Positions 1-12,460 of a stretch of 64,000 nt of DNA are shown here, in pieces. A program made the position numbers and the translations under genes. Positions within the stretch are counted from its first letter, which is position 1; each line of letters begins with the position of its first letter. The notes under the pieces were generated by a model, which was not told the DNA's origin, did not search any database, and was given only the letters and a program-made list of their open reading frames with translations. This DNA comes from Pterois miles (lineage: Eukaryota > Chordata > Actinopteri > Perciformes > Scorpaenidae), in NCBI GenBank assembly GCA_947000775.1, contig CAMQGK010000341.1, positions 8,644,501 to 8,708,500 of the forward strand, given 5' to 3'.

Positions 1-330
1 ACATAGCAAGGTGAAAGGAATGGGGCTGCCTGCGTCTGTGCACGGGAACAGGTCTCAGGAGTCCGGAGGTCTGGCCCACTCTTCAAATGGCACAGTGTTT
101 GTTGGGGAATGTGCAATTATGGAGGCCAGGCCTTTGATCCGGGTTTTCCATCAGGGCTAAATTGTCCTCACATTGAGCGCTGCAGTGTATCCTTGGGCAC
201 TCCTTTATATTCTGCTGCTCTTTCATGTGCACCCCTCTGGAACTCAAAGCATCCCCTCTTGAAAAGTGAGCTTTGGCCTGTCCATGCTCCAGTGCCGGAC
301 GAAAGGAGGCCAGTGTGTCTGTGTCTCTAT

Positions 331-347
331 GTGTGTGTGTGTGTGTG
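331..347. repeat. Short (TG)n microsatellite
   Basis: Eight GT/TG units in a generally TG-rich stretch. The rest of 1-1394 shows no gene or repeat that I recognise. Confidence 0.8.
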
Positions 348-1394
348 CGCAAATGACCATACAGTATGTAACAAGTCATCGTACAGAAAGAGTTTGTTTG
401 TGTAAGAGGCGAGTTGTGCGGTAAAACAGGATATAAAAGTGCTGGTGTATTTGGATGGATTGAATTTCATATTGCATGTGTTGAAGCGTGTGGAAGAAGT
501 GTTTGTGACAGGAAGTTTGTGTGCCTGCACTTGCGTGTGTTTCAGTCTGTGATTGTGATTCTTTCCACATGCTCCCATGTGTTATCTGTCCTCCTCATTA
601 TTATAACCACCCCTGTCAGATTAACCAGAGGGAATTTCTTTCTTTCTTTTTTCTTTCAAATAGAGACCTCACTTACTCCTTTTATTCAAACATCAAATCC
701 TTCATGTGCTTTCCCCTAAGGGATTCTTTCAAACTGACTGCACTACGAGTTCATTTGAGCCATCGCAAAGGCTTTTAATACCCAGCGGTCACCTCAGATC
801 ATTAGACTTCCCAACAGGATGGAGATTATGTGCTGTCCTCTCTGTGTCTCCTCGTGCGACAAAATCGTCAGACATGACACCACATGTAAGCCTCTGTCAT
901 AAACAGCAAAGTGAGACCAGATGTTTTATAAGGAGGTAAAATAACAGTGTCCATAGAGGTGTTTCACTGGAATGTTCTATTTGAAGCCTCCACGTGAGCT
1001 TTTTTACAATTTGACACCCCAAAAAATTCAGGCTCAAGCTTATACTTTTCTTTTTGTAACTACACTCAGTCAGGTGGAGGCAGCATTCATTGTGCTACGC
1101 GATGGTGTACCACAAAAGAAGAAGATTCTCTGCATGTGTGAGTGTGTATGTGAGTGCACACCTTCTGGTGAAAAGACAAAATGGAGCTGAGGCAAAAGTG
1201 TACCGATAAGTTGCAGATTTGTGTCATTGTATCACTCAAACACTTGCATAACGATGTTGTTGGCAGCATTGTATTGACTGTATTAAACTAAATTATTTCT
1301 AAGTTTGTCTGGGGCAAGAAAAAACAAGTCTGTAGAACTTGGCAAGCAGCCAACCACCATATTACTAGATGTTGTCTTGACACTAGGAAATGCA

Positions 1395-1850
1395 AACGCA
1401 AATTTCTCAGTTTTAAAGCTCGGGAAGATCCTGGTATCATATGAAACTAGAAAACCTAAGGAATCCATTGGTGCCAACCAAGTCATACTGGCATGAAATT
1501 CTGGTGAGGAAAAACTAACATGGCCATTTTCAAAGGGGTCCCTTGACCTCTGACCTCAAGATGTGAAAGAAAATGGGTTCTATGGAATGAAATAGGGTTC
1601 TTATTCACCTGTTTGCCACTTTATGACAATCACATGCAGTTTGCGGCAAGATATAGTCAAGTCAGCACTCTGACACACTGATAGCTGTTGTTGCTGTTGG
1701 GCTGCAATTTGTCATGTTATGATTTGAGAATATTTTTTATGCTAAATTTAGTACCTGTGAGGGTTTTTGGACAATATTTGTAATTGTTTTGGGTTGTTAA
1801 TTGATGTCCAATAGTAGATATATACGGTAAATAAAATGCTTATTATAAGA
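1395..1850 (+). mobile_element. Truncated copy of the same teleost repeat
   Basis: Aligns by eye with the middle of the 56627-57352 copy: TGGTATCATATGAAACTAG, GGAATCCATTGGTGCCAACC, GGGGTCCCTTGACCTCTGAC, CCTGTGAGGGTTTTTGGAC. Both ends are missing. The intact DR1 motif is at 1544-1556. Confidence 0.7.
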
Positions 1851-4379
1851 CTCTACATAGCCTACCTGAGGTACCTGTTTGTGTGGTATTACTGAGCATC
1901 GTTCTCTACATTTTCACGATGGAACCTTTCATTATTACAAAGCAAGGGTGAATTTGCAAAGCAAGGACTCCCATTAGAGCTTGCGGATCATGATGTTTAT
2001 CTGTAGGTGTGCTGATGTACGTAGCTGCAAGGTGAATACACACGGATCCAAACGTGACAAGCTTCTACTTGTCACGGACATAAAAGTTTTATGCTTCCAG
2101 ATCAGATGCTTACCTCAGCAACTTTAATGATGGGGACATCATGTACCAGAAGACTTCTTCTAGTTTGTAATCACAGTTCCTGAACAATAACTAATGATGC
2201 CAAGAGACGTTAAAGAGTTTAGCAATAAGGACCTGTTCAGGAACACACAGCTCAACAGGAGTTTTGGTGGAATTAGTAGGTATCATATTTCATCTACTTC
2301 CTGTGGTTAAAGTAATAGTTTAATCCCACAGCCCCCCCACACTGTATCAGCCTTCTGCCCCCCGACCCCAACCAGTTCAACTGCTCTCAGAGTTTGGAAG
2401 CCCTCAGCTGTTGAGCTGTGTTGAGCCGCTGTGTTGAATAGCTGCAGGAATGTGTTTTAAGTGGTCTCTGCGTTTTGGACGAGGCGAGGCTCCGCACTTA
2501 AAACCCCCTCTTCCCGCTCTGCTGGCGAGGTGCCAGGCTCCGCTGCAGGGTGGTGGGTCCCCTCTGAAGGTGATGGTGTGAGAGTGTGTGTGCGTTACGA
2601 GCATGTTGGTGGGGGCGAGCCTTCGTTAGTGGCTCCCACTGTGGTGAGGAGAGCTCTGACGTGATGTCTCCTGTCTCTGAGGTCTGGGCCTAGTGTTCAC
2701 TGTCACTCACCTCCAAAATAAACATGTATCTTCTACACACCCAGAGACCACGGGTAACCTGCACCATGTCAGAATATACACTTGGCCTGTCAATAGATTT
2801 TACCGTTTTATCCACTGCCAGACGCTCATTACACTCTCCAGTTCTGCAGCATAGGAGTCAAGACAGAGACGTTTTATCTCTCAGGGGAAAAAGCCACTAT
2901 GAGTATTAAATAACAATTAAATGAATTGTGAGACAGCCTCATCTTGTTTGGATTTACCGACGCAGCCACAAAGACCAAAAGCGATCTTCCATGCCTTTGC
3001 TGTACTGAAGGTTTCAGGAAGCGTGAGTGGAAAGAGATATTTCAATCCTATGAGACACATTCCCTTCTGATAAAAGTGCATTACCACAGACAAAGGAAGG
3101 CGCTTGGTAGAATTAGATCGGACTGGGACTGGTGCCGATGAGAGCTTGGCTGGCTGCCCTGGCAAGCCACACATGAGCGTATTTAATTGCCAGACAGACC
3201 AGAATAATTCTTCCATAATCTGAATTTATACAGTCACTTGAGTGGGGCCATAACATGCTGACAGTGTGTGTTGGGTATCAAGACAGAGTGCCTGGCGCAC
3301 ATCAGTAGAGGCAGAGAAAGAGAGAGATGGATAATGTGGTTATTGTCGAGTCGAAGGGCCCCATCACTGTAGCAGCGACTATAATAGCCGTGAACAAGCG
3401 CTCCTTCAGAGACGACCTTCGGCGTCTCCGTCAGACAGCGACAGGGAGACATTAAAACGGTCCTCAGCCCTTGACAGAGCACACTTGTCTGGAGGCGGCT
3501 TTTCAATCTGGTTATCTTGTGAGATGCAGACATGCGAGGGCCTCTCTGTGCCCTGCAGAGTCAGCGGTAGGAGTGAGAGTGGCCTTGCTTCCTCTCAAGG
3601 GTCTTCTGAGTGCCACATTCATTAGAGACCTCCTGTCATGAAGACAGGATAGACAAGAGTGTGTATGGAGGATTTCTTCGTGCATGTTCAAGTGTGTGCA
3701 TACGTGTGTGTATGTCTGCTGAAGGTGCCAACACCTTCAGTGAATGATAGGTACCTCCAGTAAGGTCAAACACTCCACACCCCACCCCCAAGCATCCCTG
3801 TATTTTTTCCTTGACCCCCTCCAAGAGGTCGCCTTGCCTTGTTGCATCTGTCCCACTCTGGAGACACTCAAGGAGAGCGAGTGCTTTTAAAAAGGCAGGA
3901 TGCAAGGCTAGGCTCCACCAGTTGTAGATCTTTTATGCCTGCATGGCTCCGTCCTTGAAGAGCCATGAAGGATTATTCTGTGTGGTCCAAAGTTTCCCTG
4001 ATGACACGTCTGTCAGCGCTACATTTTCTCTCAGTTCCTCGAAATGCATCGTGACAAGATTCTTTTAAAACAGTTTTAAACTAATGGTTAGATTGAACGA
4101 CATTCAATTATAGTCAAACTCCAACCTGCTGGTTCTTCGGAAATCCTGGAAGACTTCTTAGTGGGCCTTGGAAATGTTCTGGTTTCCTTTTTGGATTCAG
4201 TTATAAAGGGTTGCAGAAGAACATTTATACCTAAAAGGGAATTATTTTTTTATTATTCCTAATTTTAGTTTGTCATGAATTTCATTTTGTTTTATCAAGT
4301 TGAAAGGAAAGAAGAATATAGCTGTACTTTTATTTTTGCTATGCGTGTTTTCAACTTAAATCGGTCTACGGACTCTTTT
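1851..4379. other. Non-coding stretch, nothing recognised
   Basis: No coding exon, RNA gene or recognised repeat. Open frames here are short and lack domain or splice support. Confidence 0.5.
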
Positions 4380-5720
4380 ACAACCGTCTTTAGCCAGAAT
4401 TAATTTGTTTGATATCATTTTGCCTGTCATCTTCCAGACGTGATTTCTCTGAACATAGTTTGCTTTAGAGTGCAATTGAGAGTTTTGAATCTGTGGGTAA
4501 ATCTTGTCATCTGGAAAGTACATAATAGAGGTGCATCTGCAGGTCCATCTGCTATCTACATCCAGCCCATGCACGGCATTAGATATTATCTTCCGGATGA
4601 GGTGGATGTGTTTTGGGTTTGGAGGCAATCTGATGATTTTTTGACTTACTGAATGTATTCTCTCCTTGACCAGGGGGTATGTTTTCATCCATCCCTGTTT
4701 TCCGTGTGATGAATGGTTCAGCCCCGAGTGAGCAGTAAGTACTTTTCATGGCAGTACCTACAGCCCGGCGTAGCTTTTATTGCTCAGTGCCAGCTATTCT
4801 GCAGTGTGTATGTTCAACTGAATGTGAAGGATAAACAAGCGTGCATATACCTCCCCCCTAATGCATTTGCAGTACTAATCTGTCCCCCGAGTATCAGTCC
4901 TAATTAGAGCTTGCTACCTCAGCTGGCCCATCAGTAACATAATCCCATCCAGAATCACGACTAATTGAAGGTGGGCAACCAGAGGGGACTCTGAAGCTCA
5001 GCTTTTCCAATAGAAATTCATTTAGCCGACCATCAAGCAATTGCATAAGAAACGCAACCTTTCCAGCTCAATAGCAAATTCAATTGCAAGCTTTCCATCT
5101 CCAAACTGTCTGATATAACTCTGATAATATCAAATAAACTAGACACTTCTATTATTCTACTATTGTGGCTAGCCATGAAACTGCAAACTGTAACACAGAG
5201 TTTTCCAGAGCTGTTCAACTACATGATAAATGTAGCTGACACATTCAATAGTTTGGCTTTTGGAAATGTAGCAGAAACTTGAGGCCTCAGCCGTGAAGTG
5301 ATGGGCTGGACGCTGCAGAGGAACCCCCTGCTTGGAAACAATTAAGGTTGAAGAGATGCACTCTAAATCATCTGTCTGTGGCCGGCAACAAAAGAGAAAT
5401 GGACTCAGCATTTGCAGCAAAAGCCGTTCAATGTGCTAACCCTCTCATCTCTGCAGAAATGTTACTGACAGTCTTTCTTAAGCTAATAATAACACAGAGA
5501 GGTGTTTCTTTCCTGTATTCGGGCTGTGCCATGTGTATGAGTCAGCAGAGCTATCAATGTCGCGAGACGCTACAAGGATTTCCAAATACAAGAATACACA
5601 TCTCTTCTATTGTGAGACTAATATTTGATTTGTTGAATAAAAAGAAGGCCGAGACAAGAAACAACAGCACAAGAAGGGAGAAATTACACATAAAGGATAG
5701 TGGAATGTTTTAATTACAGT
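4380..5720. promoter_or_regulatory. Candidate conserved non-coding element cluster
   Basis: Repeat-free, low-CpG sequence with many homeodomain-like ATTA/CAATTG words, for example CCTAATTAGAGC (about 4900), GACTAATTGAAGG (about 4960) and GCAATTGCATAAG (about 5040). Open frames on both strands (110 and 121 codons) are mutually overlapping and match no family. Only comparison with other fish can show conservation. Confidence 0.25.
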
Positions 5721-8700
5721 AATTTGGATGAGGAATTACATGTGGCTACTGCACTCTGGGTGAAATGCATTGTGTGCACTCCATGACTAGGCTGTCATTA
5801 GTGAATGTGTGGGAGGACCTTCAAAGCACAGAGCTGACCTCACACTGCAATCAAATGGATCCATAGGTTAATAAATATTCACTGCCTAGGAGCTAAACAA
5901 AGGCGGTTTGCAAACTTCTAAAGCTACTTCTGAATCCCTGCTTTATGATTACGGAAACTGCTCTGTTTTGTCTGCTGTAACAGTTTTGCCGCAGTCTTTT
6001 ACAGCGCTGATGTGCTGTATGTGTCAGTGTCAAGTTTAAAATCGGTCACGGGCCGTCGGACTGTGAGAAATCTGCGTATGAGCGAATACATGAAAGCAGT
6101 GCAGGATACTGAGGTTCACCAAACTACATATTGTGATAGAGATTGAGAGAATGAGGACACATGCGAGGAAATGGGAGAGAGGAGGGGAGAGTTCAACAGT
6201 GAGGGAGTTAGAGGGGAGGGCAGAGGGAGGGATAAAAGCAGGAGGCCCAGACAGGCTAGAACAAGAAAGCAAAGAAAAATATCTAATTGGAATCAAGTGT
6301 CCTGACAGAGTGCGTGGGCGACTGAATTCCGCAAAGCGTGCTGCTTTTCCACTTGCAAAAAAGAAGCAGAAGAGTGTAAGAGAGAAAGGAGGGAAAAAAT
6401 AATTGAAAATCCCCTTGCATTTGAGTAATTTTATTTCTGGGCGGGTTCGGTTAAGACAAATGATAGAAGGGCGTGGAGAACGGCCACAACAGCATTTCCA
6501 TTTCAAACCCCCTTTTTGCTATTAGACACTGCTCTGCCTGTGCGGGTGGCTTTCAGACGGAGGAAATGCTACCCGATGACGGCCTGAAACCACTAATTAA
6601 ATTTCCAATTTCTAATGAATCCTAACTGCTAATGAGAGTAGTGAGTGTGTGTTTCTGTGTGTGACTGGGAGGGTGTTGCAGTGAGGAAGGATGGAAAGGG
6701 TCAAAGGGCACTGCTGCCTTTGAAGGGGTCGGTTTCAGAGACGGTTTTCTGAAGAGGATTGATTTGTAGGGTTATCTCTGAACACATATATCTTTGGATT
6801 AAATCATAAGTGCAAGTGGGGGAGAATATTTGATGACCATAACCCCTTGAACACTAAAATAATTACTTGAAGGATTAATTCAACATTAATTTTATTTTAT
6901 TTTTTAAAATATTATTTATTTGGAGCATAGAGACTGGAAACAGGGGGAACCAGCTAGCATGTCCAAATATAACCAAATCCATCCAACACTCTTTTGTTAA
7001 ATCTGTCTTCACTGACTCTCACAAGACTTATTACATTAGCCAAGAATGTTGTCATCTACCTTTTCATAATATGAGTATTTCCTAAAATGTCTATAACTAT
7101 TTCTTTAAAGTGATGATGGATGAGTGTTTAAGGCTCTCTATTGCCTCCCCACAGCTCTCAACCTGGTGGCGGCTGAAGGGGAAACCAGAGGGTGGGCGCT
7201 ACGCTTCCACGACAGCACGGCGTTATTAGCTGTAACCGCCGTATGTGAACAGTTCAGAGCGGCGGCTGTGAGCTAGCCAGTGGGACACGTTTACATGCAC
7301 TAAAAGCGTGTGCTACCGCCCCGGCTATGTCAACAAAACACACAGAAACTCGGGGACGGTTACCTCATACTCTGCTAATTCAGCACTTTTGAGTCAAGCT
7401 GATTTAAGAGAAATAAGATTAAACACAGCCTAATTTATGTTTGTTAAAGAAAGACCTGTTGATCATGCTTATGCATACAGTATATGGTCACTGCTGAACG
7501 TATGATCCTTCGTAGCCTTCGTATGCCATCGCTCATGTTGTTGAAAGTAGATCAAGGCTTTGAGATTATATCTCAGCCAAAGGGACGATCGCTTCTCTGT
7601 CCGTTGACCTTTGCTGGTCCAAGGTAAAGCTTGCAGTTTGCTTCCAAGCCCTGGCGAGGGACTTGGGGCCCCCACAGACACTCCGCCTGACCACCAGGCA
7701 GAACCACAGGATATAGCTTTACACATGACATATCGCAAAGGAAGCCAAACAGATTTAAGCATGATATGCATGTCAGTGTTTTTCTTCTGTTATTTTTTTT
7801 TCTGGGTTTCTGTTATAACTGATGAAAATCAATCCGAGGATGTTTTCCCATCAGGCTGTACTGTACTGTTGTTCCTGCTGTGTGGGCTTCCCCTTTAGAG
7901 TCCTCTGGAGAAGCACAGTGGTTCTCTGGTTTAGGAGTACAGACACTATGCTGTCTCTCTTTGTCTTACTCTTTTTCCCTCTTGAACACAAAGCTTCTTG
8001 AGAGAGCGGTTTGTGTTCTACTTTGGTGGCTTGCTGCCCCCCTCCCCCCCACCAAATAACACATGTAATGCAGATGAGTGTGGAGAGAGAGAGGAGAAGG
8101 GTAGGTGGGACTTCATAATATTGTGTACCCCAAGACCCCCCAAAACAATATAGGGCCACCCGGGCAGATGCCAACCACGTAGTGACAGAAACTGACAAGG
8201 AAAGTGTTTCAGATCCGATTAAGGTGAGATTCTTGAACAACTTGTAAAAATCATGAAAGTTAGCATCAGTCTTTGCACTGAGTTCTATATTTACAATATC
8301 ATGTGTGAAGTGCAAAATAATGACAGCCAACTATATTCTTTGGTTATGCTATGTGTTAATTAGTCCCACTTGTGGTGCTGTACTTAGTGGTTAGAAGCGG
8401 AGCAGAGACATTGTTAGTTCAGAGGGACGCTGGCACAGTAGGAGTTACATCTGTGACCATAAAACATTCCAAACAAATAGGGCTCACAGTCACTTTTTCC
8501 CACATATTTCTTAAATGGAACACCAGGTTTTGCCCCTCCACTTCCATCCCACCACCTGTGACAGGGCCAGCGATCAGGGACCACTTTGAGAGTGTAATTG
8601 AAAACCCAAAGGCTCTCTCTGCGGTGGACACGCTATTTGAGGCTCACAGGGCGCAGAGGGAAACTTGACTCCAGTTATTGTTCGCTGTATAACCATAATC

Positions 8701-9362
8701 AAGGGAACTCCCTTTCTCACTATAAAGTCAAAAATAGTGGTATGAAGTGAGAGTCCTCTGCTGATAAAATGCACCACATGCAACGTACAGTTATTTGTGG
8801 ACCTTGTGGTTAGTCTGAAAATACAATAACAGAATGGAAATGTATTAAAGCAGCTCTGTGGGGCTGCTCGTGCTCCAGCTGCAGACAGGAGGACATTTTT
8901 CATTAGGGCCAGTGTTGCCGCTGCATTGTTCTGCAGCGTATCTACACTTGACATTCAACTGGAGCCGCGAGGCAGGGTGTACCTCTCTTTCTCTCAAAGA
9001 ATCTCAGCCCAGCACTCTCATCCTGACACACCCCTCAAAGCATAAACATTATGAGATTCCTGGCTGATAGCTAGACAGTCGTCCTCTGGGAAGGCCATCC
9101 TTCACAGGTCATTCATCCTGTTCAGTCATAGGTCAAAGCAAAGCCTTTGGAGGCTGGTTGTAGGTCATGTAATTTTAGAAATCCGGGCTGGGAGGTGGCT
9201 AGGAAAGAAACAAAAATACTTACAAACTCATTTAATCCCTTTTTGTCAAATATGATGCTGCACATTCAGTCTCTGAGCACCAAAGGTGTTATTCTTGTAA
9301 GCCAAAACATATTTTCTTTATACATGAATTATTCACAAAAATGGCATTTTTACAAACTGACA
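5721..9362. other. Non-coding stretch with purine-rich and CpG-rich segments
   Basis: 6130-6410 is strongly purine-rich (GAGAGAGG-type). 6580-6640 has three ATTA words in 50 bp (ACTAATTAAATTTCC, CTAATGAATCC, GCTAATGAGAG). 7180-7330 is locally CpG-rich and repeat-like. No gene recognised. Confidence 0.4.
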
Positions 9363-9861
9363 TTAAAGGGACAGTTCAGGTGTTTTTTAAAGTGTGGTTG
9401 TATGAAGATTTTAGCTATTGTAGTTGTACTACTTACAATAGATGACAGTCGTAGTGCTGCCAGTTTGGAGAAACAGACGGGAGTGTCAGCACAGGAGCAA
9501 AGCAATGTACCTCTGTGAACCGGGCCGGCAGAAAAATGTAATTTAGCCGCCTAAATGAAAGGTTCACCTAAAAAAATTGACACCAGTTTAAGAGTGTGCT
9601 ATATTTAAACTAATTTAGACAACCGCTTTTTCTTGCGATCAACCCTTTCCTTCTCCTTTCCGATGGGGAACTGAACACAAAGTGAAACTTTTCTGCTCCA
9701 GAGCCGGTACTCCTGTCTGTTTCTTGATGCTGGGGGTGTGCCGACCATCATTCATCAGATCCTCTATTGTAAGTAATACACCTACTATTGTAAATAAAAC
9801 ACCTACTATGGATAAATACCTCATATAACCCCACTTCAAAACACTGAAACTATCACTTTAA
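9363..9861. mobile_element. MITE with long terminal inverted repeats (foldback element)
   Basis: The left end (TTAAAGGGACAGTTCAGGTG) matches the reverse complement of the right end (TTAAAGTGATAGTTTCAGTG). Similarity continues inward for roughly 150 bases, through ACTTACAATAGA and GAAACAGACGGGAGT on the left and their complements on the right. TTAA sits at both ends, compatible with a TTAA-targeting transposon. About 500 bp, no coding capacity. Confidence 0.75.
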
Positions 9862-10384
9862 GTAGGTATAAAACCCACTTACAACAACAGCTACCCTCAG
9901 CCCTTGAAAATAGTCTTGGCATGTTTTTCAGTTGCTAACCGAAATGAACACATGTAAAGACCTCCCTTATTTCAGTGGGCTTATGACAGCCAAATTCAGA
10001 TTTAAAGAAGCATACAAAATCTTGTTTTTGTAAATATATACAAGGATTATGAGACTTGGACCTACTAAAGGGTATTAAAAGAGAAAGGAAACAGGTTCCT
10101 TAATTATAAGCAGTCACTCTCTCTATATAAAAAAGGCCTTTTCTCACACAGTGGCAAGTTCTAATATCTGTATTATCCAACTCTACCGAGCATTTATGTG
10201 AATGTTTCTTGAGAAAAAATGAAGGACCTTCTGCTTCCTTTCCAAATAATCCAATCTCAACTCAACTGTCAACTCACAGCCAAAAAAGTGTGGCCTCAAG
10301 ACATGCATAACAGGACACCACAGCTCAGTACAGTTTAAAAAATGTCATCTACTGTATTGGCAAAGATAATCATTCAGGTGCGTT

Positions 10385-10500
10385 GCAGTTAAACCACAGA
10401 TGGTATATATAGATGGATGACATAACAGCTCCCCAAAAGTGAAGCCAAAACATCTGGATCGCCCCATGGTGGCTTTTTGCAGTAGAGGTCATAAATCCTG
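10385..10500 (+). mobile_element. Teleost repeat fragment (GAAGCCAAAA family)
   Basis: Contains TATATAGATGGATGACATAA, AGTGAAGCCAAAACATC and CCCCATGGTGGC. I recognise this word order from an abundant teleost repeat. A related, inverted copy lies at 12300-12460. Confidence 0.5.
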
Positions 10501-10738
10501 GTAGTTAACACGCTGATGTAGTATTTATTGAAAGGATAACTTCTCTCATTTTTTGAGGTGGTCCTATAGACACAAATACAAAAACACATAGAGATAAAAA
10601 CAGCATTACATAACAAACATACACTGCAAATCGCTCACCATCTCCCACCCACACGCCCCAGCCCTCAGCTGTTGTACAGGAAAACAACCAGATTTTAAAT
10701 CAGTTACATCGGCATAAAGAGCAATTGAAACAGTTTGT

Positions 10739-10771
10739 CTTCAGTTTATTTGTAGTACAAATAAACTGAAG
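10739..10771. repeat. Perfect 14-bp hairpin
   Basis: CTTCAGTTTATTTG, a 5-base loop (TAGTA), then the exact complement CAAATAAACTGAAG. It lies just beyond the 3' side of the minus-strand LINE remnant, so it may mark an end or target structure. No other context. Confidence 0.6.
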
Positions 10772-10794
10772 ATTATAAGTACACTGAAATTAAA

Positions 10795-11830
10795 AACATG
10801 TACAGGTTGATTAAAGATGGCATAAAGAAGTCCTGAAGCAGCGGAAAGAGGTAATAGATCTCAGAAGACGAAGATTATTCCAGTCGGATGGAGCTGTGAA
10901 TTGAAATGACCTGCGTCTGACTTTGAAATTTCTTGGAACAAAAATAAGGGATGTTGCATATGTCTGAGTGAATATCAAGATCTACACAGAACCAAAAACT
11001 GTTTCAAATAGGAAAGAAAAATAAAATAGACACGTTTGTAATTAAACTGAGCGCAGTGAAATTGCCTCTAGATTTAGGTTGCAACCAATTAAATGATTCA
11101 TGCATGAAACAATGGTGAGTTCTGTATGGACACCTCAAAACAAACCTACGAAGACAATTATATCCAACATCAAGGGGCCATTAAGTGTCAGAGGTGTTTT
11201 GATAGACAATGTCAGCATAGTCAATAATAGGTAGTATCAACTGAGAAATGATCTACTTTTGACTTGAAATGTAAAACAATTAATTGAGCGTTAAAGTGAA
11301 CCCAGACAGCAATATTTTCTTTTTCTACTAAAATCCATGTGGGACTTAAAGAGTTCAGGGTCAATCCAAAGATATGTTGTGTACCAAACACCATGCTGCA
11401 GGACTTATTCAATACAAGTTTGTTTTTATGAAACCAGTTTTGGACCATATTAAAATTATATAAAAACTGTAAAGAATTCTGAATTTGTAATATATCAGTT
11501 AGAAATGTAAATAACAGACTCATCAGCATAAAGATAAACAAGACAATATCTGAGGTCGGTCGTTGATAAAAAAAAAAAAAAAAAAAGAAGTGTTCCCAAG
11601 GTGGAACCTTGTGGAACGCCGTTTTCGACAGTTAAATAGTCAGACTGAGAACCTTGAAAGACAACACACTGACGTCTATTATGAAGACAGGCATTGAACC
11701 AGAGGAGAGCATTTTGATTTAAATCAGTAGAATAGAGCTTATCAACCATATTAAAAGCCTCGGAATGATCGATAAAAATTGTCCGTTGGCCTTCATCACA
11801 GGATGAGAATGAATCATTAGTGACTTTAAG
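10795..11830 (-). mobile_element. Decayed non-LTR retrotransposon (reverse transcriptase remnant)
   Basis: On the minus strand, 11495-11749 encodes NGVPQGSTLGTLLF and YADES, the conserved RT motifs (GVPQGS and a mutated YADD). Upstream, with one frame change, is a FIDHSEAFNMVDK-like box. 11221-11541 encodes a thumb-like NWFHKNKLVLN. Further 3', about 10900-11220, RRFVLRCPYRTHH and ESFNWLQPKSR resemble the C-terminus of L2/Rex1-type elements. Frameshifts and stops show it is dead. A run of about 18 A at 11570-11587 interrupts the RT. Confidence 0.8.
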
Positions 11831-12299
11831 AAAGTCATGACGGTGGAGAAATTAAGTCTAAAACCTGAATTGGGATGGAGATAAATGAATTGAACAAATT
11901 GATGTACTGTGATAATTGATTGAAAATAAGTTTCTCAAATGATGTACAGCTTGTTCAAGGGTTCATTTTATTGGTAAGTTTGTTTTTAATTACTTATTTG
12001 ATGGATAAAAAGGAGGTGAGACGTCATGATTGACAGCTGCTCTGAATGAAGTTGTTGCATGATATGAACATGAAACTTGAGAGTGAGATGAAACTTTAAC
12101 TTTCCATAACTGTACTGAGTCTGTGCAACAGAACGTCTCATTTTGATGATAAATGTTGTTATAGAGATATCATAATTAGTGGTTTTGTATTTTTAGCCAA
12201 ACAGCTACCGTAGTGCTAATGTAACAGCATGCTAACAGGCTGCAGCTGTGTTTGGCTTGTGATTGGTTTGGGTGGGTGTGTGGGTGGGACCTCAATACA

Positions 12300-12460
12300 G
12301 CAACCCACCCCCAATTGCTACTGCACAGACTTTAACGCCAAATGACATCAAAACCTCAAGACGGCAGCTCCCTTATCAGGATATTTTGGCTTCACATTTG
12401 TACAGGGGGAAGACGTGGAGACCCATCATCCATCTATATGTACCGTACAGTCTGTGTGTT
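12300..12460 (-). mobile_element. Inverted relative of the 10385 repeat
   Basis: On the minus strand it reads TACATATAGATGGATGATG, then TGTGAAGCCAAAATATCC and GATGTCATTTGGCGTTAAAG. It shares the AGATGGATGA and TGAAGCCAAAA cores with 10385-10500 in opposite orientation. Confidence 0.5.

Noticed and set aside
4356..4688. 110-codon minus-strand frame
   Set aside because: Overlaps a plus-strand frame of 70 codons, no family pattern; better explained as a non-coding element.
8338..8362. Sequence resembling miR-9 (TTCTTTGGTTATGCTATG)
   Set aside because: Diverges after the first half and no complementary arm is visible nearby.
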